Shown one piece after another: positions 57,661 through 64,000 of a stretch of 64,000 nucleotides of DNA. Under the pieces are notes generated by a model, which saw only the letters and a program-made list of their open reading frames with translations, ran no database searches and was not told the origin of the DNA. The translations under genes were made by a program, and so were the position numbers. Origin of the DNA: Escallonia rubra (lineage: Eukaryota > Streptophyta > Magnoliopsida > Escalloniales > Escalloniaceae); contig JAVXUO010002697.1 of NCBI GenBank assembly GCA_033065855.1, positions 1 to 64,000 of the forward strand, written 5' to 3'. Each line of letters opens with the position of its first letter. Position 1 is the stretch's first letter.

Positions 57661-60600
57661 CAAATTCATAATGTTTGTACTGTGAGAAACATTTTCTGGC
57701 AAGGAAGTGCCAAGGTTGTCATTTTCTTCACGGATTGTTGAAAGCACGCTAGATCTAATACCTTCTCACCACCTGGAGAATCACCAACACTAGGCATAGT
57801 CCCCCACTGAATGAAACAGAAGAATTTAATCAACAAACTCAATGAAACAACCAATGTATTTAACATAAAAAAAAAAGAAACTTCTAATAATACCAATATA
57901 AAAATCTGCAACCCATATATCAGCCTAGGTATTCAGTTCAAAGCAACATAATTGCACTTGGCTCCCACACTCTATTCACAGAAGAAACAAATCATTTTTC
58001 TCAACAAGACGCTCCACAGTTTATGTAACTGTCAAGTTATATAAACTGTAAATGAACCATTTCAAGTAGAAGTAACACCATAGGTGGCCAAGTTAAGAAA
58101 AATGATCTCATGAAAGTCCGAGAAAATCTGAAGCAAACCGCACTTGACTAAAATGAATTGCATGTATCTGTGTATGCAAGCTAATAGATATGCATATAAC
58201 GAACTGCGGTAGCTTAAGAATTGTAACTGAAGCATCTCCAGTCTACACATGAACAACTCGGACAGAACCATAGATAAAAATCGTCTGCAAATTCCAATAA
58301 TTACTCAAGAGTTAAGCATCTAAAGCAGATGACACCACCACTACGCATTTCTCGGAAAGGCAACAAATTTTTATCTAGTTTGATACTTAAATCTATTTAA
58401 CAGGTAAAAAACTCATCCAAGAAAATAGAAGATAATTACTAAGAGTTATCTCACCTGGTGTTTCTTTTTTGGAAGGTCAAATGATGTAATATCTCCTTGG
58501 TAAAAGTTGCAGAGTAATAGTCAAGAGACCAAATATATCAGAATCACTTGTGACAAATCATATAATTTTTCAACAAAACCCAAACCTAATGCTAGGTAAA
58601 CAAGGAAAAAAAGGCATAATGAGAATTGGTAGAAGTCTTATCCTGCAAATGATGCCTAATTTCTAGGTGTATCTTGCAGTTGCTCCAATTTGAGTCTCTT
58701 GGTACTTAATTTTTGCTTTCTGTGGTAGGTATCTACATTTAGTTTCAATCAAGACCAAACACAACTGAGCATTGAGTTGATTTTGATATAATGTTTTCCA
58801 AACCTCTTTATACATAAATTCAAAGCTCCAAATAAAATACTACAGACATTGGCAGCAGAATATCAACTAATTAACCAAAAGGCACTTGGCAGCCAAATTG
58901 ACTTGAGAGAAACAGTATAAAGCCAGATATAAGGCATTAAAAAAGCGGGATATCCATGGTTTCGAAGTAGCGTGATAGAACTGTAAAAAAGACCTAATCT
59001 TTTCTATTTGGTTTATCTGAATTGAGCAATTTACATTATAATGTTATACATAGAACCAAGGAGACATGTGTGAAAGGCACTTAAAGAAAGAAACTCTACT
59101 TCTGGGTTCTTGGCAGAGCAATATACAAGAACATTCTATATCACAAACAAATGAATAACTCACATCACCAGCCAAGTTTGTCACAATCATCTTCCTTCCC
59201 ACATGTATTAAAAGGTTTTGTTGTTATAAGATTATCGTACAAATATGAAGCACCTTCTAGCACATCCACAAACATGTTTTCATTTTTCTAGCTATTGAAC
59301 AAACTTTTGATCCATCATAGACAAGTGTACCTATTCATTAAGAGGAGAGAAGGATATCAATATGCTCCAAGTGCAGAGTACCTTCTCTCTGGCTCAACCA
59401 ATTGCTCGCTTGAAGTACCCACGTCTGGTCTTCTGGCAAATCAAAGTCAGTAGAGATAATATACTCTCCTGCTATTGTAATGAAGTTTATAGCTGGAGTT
59501 TATAACTGGAAAAAAGCTCTTGCAAACTCTACCAATCATGATCTTTGTGATGCTTGGGACATTAATAAGCAAATTCTATTTGTAATGAAGCTATATATAA
59601 GGACTAAAATGTGAGATAGAGAAGAGGCGTTACCATTATCCTTTCCAGGATCTAATTCCCATTTTTTCCTTTAATGTACTCAACAAAAAGGGAATCTCGT
59701 AGCAGCACTTCAAATTGGATAATGTTGTAGATTCTGTTTTTTGGTTCTCTGTTATTACATTTCAGTGACCTTTTCATAATAAGATAAGAGCATAATCAGA
59801 AGGTTTTTAAGGAAGAAGAAAAGCACTGAAAACTTACAGCTCAGAAGGCTGCAAATTGCATACACTGTGATGTGGAGGGTCAGCCAACCTTCTGAACCAA
59901 ATTTGAAGTACCCTTAACTTTGAGCAGACTTATACTCTGAAAAAATCAATAACATGTAGAACCAAAACTCCTAAAGTGCAGAATAGTTGAAACGGAGGAA
60001 GCATGAAGCTAAGGTAGACCCAACTAAGCCGCTTTCCCTAATTACAAAAGAAATATATTTTAATCCATGACCGACAGGAGACTTTTATATATCCTATGAC
60101 CATGTAAAGGACAGATAAAAAAAAATAATGAAAAACCATCTGCAGCGGAGGAAAATTGACGTATATTTTCAGAAATATGCCAAGCAAGACTACCATTATT
60201 ACTCAAAAATCATCTGCAAACTAACTACTTAACTTTTAGAATCTCAGAACCGTATAAATTCAGGTGCATTCAATTCAATTGGCTTCACTCTGCTGTTTTA
60301 TTCCTGGCTATACTTATCGAACAATACTTAGCTAATCTATGATCGTTATTTGAATACAATTCAGTGTCCATCCCATGATTTTGCTTTGTGTTTTTAGCAG
60401 CAAATCGATTTTGGCACAATGAACAAACTGTTGTAATTTTTAGCACAATGAACAAATCAGTGTCTATCTCATGATTTCGCTTTGTTTTAAGCAGCAAATC
60501 GGTTTTGGCACAATGAACAAACTGTTGTGATTGCAAAAATCATTTATCGGAATATATTTGTACAGCTTAATTATAAGAAAAGGAAAAAAAACAGCAATAA

Positions 60601-60720
60601 ACTATATAGCCTAAAAGGACTTTTACCCCCACCCACGACACGAAGCAAAAGCAAGACATTCACGACCTAACCCAACAAGATAACAAGAGCTGGGAACCAA
60701 AACAGAAAGCAACAAAGCCC
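57661..60720 (-). other. left part of CACTA-4 interior, possible captured exons
   Basis: Two short minus-strand stretches look exon-like but I do not recognise them. One is at 57666-57812 (MPSVGDSPGGEKVLD, after a CAG acceptor). The other is at about 59358-59450 (DFDLPEDQTWVLQASNWL). The rest is AT-rich and intron-like. The left CACTA terminus was not found, so whether all of this belongs to CACTA-4 is inference. Confidence 0.35.
60361..60536. repeat. two-copy direct repeat (about 90 bp)
   Basis: AGCAGCAAATCGRTTTTGGC with ACAATGAACAAACTGTTGTR occurs twice, near 60397 and near 60490. A shared CAGTGTC...CATGATTT block precedes each. Confidence 0.85.
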
Positions 60721-60723
60721 AGA

Positions 60724-60931
60724 AACAAGAGCTTGGCCTTCTACGTGTTCCCAAGCATCACAAATCTTCCAGCATGGGACACAAGAGGCTTCATTGCCAT
60801 ATTAATACTCCACATGGGAGTTTCAGAGCCACTTTACTACTGTATACACAGATGCTTTCATGGACACCGCCCTCATTTTACCCATTACCATTCGCTCCAT
60901 CATTCATCAGCTGTACCACATCCCTTTACTG
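60724..60931 (+). pseudogene. captured exon of a CER3/WAX2-like (fatty acid hydroxylase superfamily) gene
   Basis: The frame reads FPSITNLPAWDTRGFIAILI, then HMGVSEPLYYCIHRCFH and HYHSLHHSSAVPHPF, and meets a splice donor GTAAAC at 60932. The two His clusters, HRCFH (HX3H) and HSLHH (HX2HH), are those of the membrane hydroxylase superfamily. The surrounding pattern matches plant CER3/WAX2, which acts with CER1 in cuticular alkane synthesis in the ER. No ATG begins this exon, and no upstream or downstream exon is present, so it is a fragment. It lies inside CACTA-4, where it may be transcribed only as part of the element. Confidence 0.8.
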
Positions 60932-61236
60932 GTAAACCAACCAAAACCCCATCCCCCAATTTAATTTCCTGTCTTCCCCCATTCTTTAACACGTACGGCA
61001 TTAAAGGAATAAATGACACAGCAAATCAACCCATCTGGGCATTAAAGAAAATTACAAAGGTTGAATTACTAAAACCTAGGTCTAGAAGATTCAGAAAAGA
61101 AAATATCTAGGAATTAATCACTCGCCGGAGAAAAAAATAAGGAAACGGCGATCGAAAAAGTGAAAGAGAGACAGAGATGGAAGGAGAAGAGAAACAGATA
61201 TCGAAGAAGAGAACGGGGAAGATGCTTACCGGTCAG

Positions 61237-61440
61237 CAGCGGCGACTCTACTTTGCCGGCGGTGGGCGCTGTGGTTTGTTGCTTTGCCGGTGGTGGGACA
61301 GAGATGGAAGGAGAAGAGAAACAGATACCGGCTGTAGGAGCTGTGGTTTGTTGCTTTGCCTCTTCTGCTTTGTCGCTGGAAAGGGGGGAGAGAAGGGAAA
61401 TTCGGGGATAGAGGCAAAATTAGGGCAAAGTCAAAGGAGA
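61237..61440 (-). promoter_or_regulatory. putative leader exon of CACTA-4
   Basis: On the minus strand, pyrimidine-rich sequence (CCTTCTCTCC) leads into GC-richer sequence and a good splice donor, GTAAGCATCT, near 61230. The block GAGATGGAAGGAGAAGAGAA occurs at about 61174 and again at about 61301. As in CACTA-1, it lies directly inside the right subterminal repeats. Confidence 0.4.
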
Positions 61441-61456
61441 TATTTTGACTAAACAA

Positions 61457-61684
61457 TTAGCAACGGCCCAAGAGGTCGCAAACTCGGTCGCTAATTCAGC
61501 GACTGCAAAGGCAGTCGCAAACTTCGGTCGCTAAACCAAGTTTTTGTTGACTTTTTACAATATGTGGATATTTAGCGACCGCACTTAGCAGCGGTCGCTA
61601 AAGCAGTCGCTAAAATAATGTTTAGCGACTGCGTATCTTGGCAGTCGCAAAACGCGGTCGCTAAAACCCATATTTCTTGTAGTG
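61457..61684. mobile_element. CACTA-4 right terminus and subterminal repeats
   Basis: TTAGCGACCGC / GCGGTCGCTAAA-type motifs, in both orientations, end in CATATTTCTTGTAGTG at 61684, followed by AAT. No matching CACTACAAGAAATATG left end is visible upstream, so the element is truncated, or its left end is too decayed to recognise. Confidence 0.85.
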
Positions 61685-63380
61685 AATTAAGGCTTGTTTT
61701 TTAAAGGAAACCTTAAGCAACTGATTTTGAAAGTTTCTATGAGCTTCAAACAATGTTTTGAATGTGTTTTGAGGAGTCTTTGGAGGTGTTTCAAATCTGA
61801 AAATTTGGTTCTTTCATCCCTTCTTTAAGGTACGATAATTAAAGCTTTTTAATGTGATTTTAAGACATGAATATGGATATATGCTATGTTAGCGTAATTC
61901 TTTTAGTATGAATTATTTGTCAAACTTTTGAATACTTGTTAGAGACTTGGTAATAAGTGAATCTATTCATGTTTAACATATTGGAGATTATGGAAGACAT
62001 GAAATAGGTTATGATACATGTGAATTAGGGAATTATGTTAAACTAGACAAGGTTAGAATATGATTTTGTACATGTTTGTTAAGTGCTAAAATTGAAGCTC
62101 ATTCGCTGAATATAAATGATTACATTACATGTTCAGGATGTTATGAAGATGATGTTACATGATGAAAGTGGCTAAATATTTGATAGCTAAGTTTTGCAGT
62201 GCAAGTAAATGAAGATTACAACAATTACATGTATGAAATGATCTGTTTGCTTGCACATGAACATGTTACATCCTTTCATTGTAAGGGATGATTGATGTAT
62301 TGTTAATGATTATTATGAGTCGAACATTTGTATCTCTGACTGCTATCCGAGGTAGTATTGGTGTTCATTTATTTCAGTTACTTTGACTTTGGCCGAGGCA
62401 AAGGTTGTGAACTTATATTCCGGGTGTGGTGACATAAGGGTGTTCTATTGATGGGACTGAATTCGGGAATGGTAAACTCTTGTAATGCTCAACTAAGTGT
62501 GAATGTGTGTTTTGTGTACATGTGTACATGTAGAACTGTTTAACGTGATTGAATTGTAATAGCGTGCATTATCAATATTCTTGAGTTGAAAGTTACATTA
62601 ATTGTCTTTGATTATCTTATTGAGCCAGTGGCTGACGGGGTACATTTGTGAATTATGTTGTGCTTGAATAGAACAGTATGTCAACTCTGAGATCGGGCAG
62701 AGAGCTTGCTAGGTGTGTTTTGTAAAAGTAAACTCTTTAATTTTTTACGATATGGTTTAATTACCAAGTGAGTTAGAATGAGTTGTATTATCAGTACGAT
62801 GCAATTAGCTGATGTGTCGTAATGCTCCAGCCTGGTTGAGGTAACCCTAAGTTGGGGCGTTATAGCAGAAGCCTTACAACGTTATCTTGTACCTTTCTCT
62901 CATACACTTGACTGTTATGGACTTTTGCTCTGCCCAGTCATATACGTTGACCCATTGGCTAATCCTGGGCCAACATCCTATTAGCCTCTCAGCTTATACA
63001 GTCCCATAGCATATACCTCAGCCTCACAGCTCATGCACATACATCCTCACTATCCGTCTTTTGGGCTCAACCTTTTCTTGGTAGTCTTGAGAATTCGAGC
63101 TAGTATGTTGAAGTTAAGAGGCATTTAACAATAAGGAATTAAAATGCTTTTCGATCAAAAAACCTCTAGTGATCTTCCTTTATTTGGGTAGAGATAGACG
63201 TGTCAGCAAAGTGGGTGCCATTGCCTGAGATTCTAATGATGAAATGATTTAAGAAAAAAACAGAATAAATCTTTAATTGATTGGTCGATTTATCATATCA
63301 ATAATCTAAATGATTTTCAAATTAAACATGCTCTCAAATTGTGAAGGATGTTATCTTCATCATAGGTTCTTATTTGATAA
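61685..63380. other. intergenic stretch, no recognised gene
   Basis: AT-rich with no credible open frame. At about 62856-62875, CCTAAGTTGGGGCGTTATAG resembles the GGTTGGGGTGTTACA end of the long-LTR family. It may be the decayed end of a related LTR; I could not find its partner. Confidence 0.4.
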
Positions 63381-64000
63381 TGTCTTTAGGGGGCTTTCCC
63401 ATGTGATCCCCTCTCATTATACTTTTACTATGGTTAACTCTAGTTGCATTTTTGTCCAAGTACTCCATGTGGGCCTTCTATCCAAACAGTCAGGGCAATG
63501 TGTGTCTTACGTCGTCTTGTATGCTACACTAGCGCCAGTCTCTGCATTTTTTTTGGCTTAATGGATTTATGTGAAGTCCCTTCCCTAGTCTCTCTTTGTT
63601 CAACTTGTCCAGTACATGGTCAGTCTTGTCTATATACATTTCGTCTAGGGGCTCCCTTTGAAGTCCCCCTCCTAACAGTCATGATAACAAATGTCTTCTT
63701 TCAGGCCATTGCATGGTCGGCATCATCTGCACGCATTTTTGTCTCAGGGGCTTCCTACATTTCCATTCACGACAATTATCTTGTGTTTCATCGTCAACCC
63801 CGTCTGTCTGCATTTTTGACTAGGGACTCCCGGTGATTTCCTTTCACGACAGTCATGATAGTGTCTGCCTTTTGTTCAACCATATTTATTGCATGCTCGG
63901 CATTATCTAAATGTGTTTTGTCTAAGGGCTCCCTGTGATCCCCTTTTCAGAACAGTTATGATAGTGCATGTCTTTCTCCAGTCCATTGCGTGGTCCGTTT
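63380..64000. repeat. imperfect tandem repeat running off the window
   Basis: GTCTAGGGGCTCCC-like words recur at about 63644, 63741, 63821 and 63927. Each is followed by a CAGTCATGATA-like block, and the intervening TTCATGG / CCATTGCATGGTCGGCAT blocks alternate with them. The spacing is 80-105 bp. The open frames here are probably products of the repeat. Confidence 0.65.

Noticed and set aside
63310-63836. Open frames of 83 and 130 codons
   Set aside because: They overlap an imperfect tandem array and show no domain. Length is explained by the repeat lacking stops in one frame.

Overview
The window looks like a gene-poor, transposon-dense piece of a plant nuclear genome, most likely a eudicot. 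The evidence is CACTA elements with plant-type TNPD/TNPA transposases, a chromodomain Ty3/gypsy element, Helitrons, TTTAGGG telomere-type repeats, AT-rich intergenic DNA, and fragments of typical plant genes (S-domain receptor kinase, CER3-like, DFR-like, ribosomal protein eL32). I see no intact host gene. Nothing in it fixes the species.

Layout. (1) 1-15384: an AT-rich tandem-repeat region, interrupted at a TAA target site by a 10.5-kb CACTA element (CACTA-1, 313-10830). It carries a TNPD transposase gene with one frameshift, an intact-looking five-exon TNPA/Transposase_24-type gene, a long foldback, a 140/160-bp tandem array and a telomere-repeat block. (2) 15385-28190: two tandem copies of a remnant with Ty3/gypsy gag coding sequence. 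Copy B is split by CACTA-2 (20746-27925, TSD TTT), which holds a captured receptor-kinase fragment and a 3.3-kb solo LTR. (3) 28191-56882: one minus-strand LTR element with about 3.6-kb LTRs and only 252 bp between them (PBS and PPT but no coding sequence). It has been blown up to 28.7 kb by nested insertions: a 1.1-kb hAT-type element, CACTA-3 (33306-40845, TSD GAG) and two head-to-tail Helitrons (about 42839-48434 and 48435-56404). The second Helitron is itself interrupted by a chromodomain Ty3/gypsy element (48459-52036) whose gag-protease-integrase-end-chromodomain frame stays open although reverse transcriptase, RNase H and the integrase core are missing. (4) 56883-64000: the flank of the big element, the right end of a fourth CACTA with a CER3-like exon, then unassigned DNA and an imperfect tandem array running off the window.

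The nesting gives an order of events. The gag remnant was hit by the 3.6-kb-LTR element, the junction was tandemly duplicated, and CACTA-2 then entered only one copy. Several junctions are confirmed by an uninterrupted homologous site elsewhere in the window. Four elements carry fragments of unrelated genes (receptor kinase in CACTA-2, NT-C2/myosin-heavy-chain-related protein in CACTA-3, eL32 and DFR in Helitron 1, CER3-like in CACTA-4), so gene-fragment capture is the main theme. Domain assignments come from reading the translations; no database search was run.
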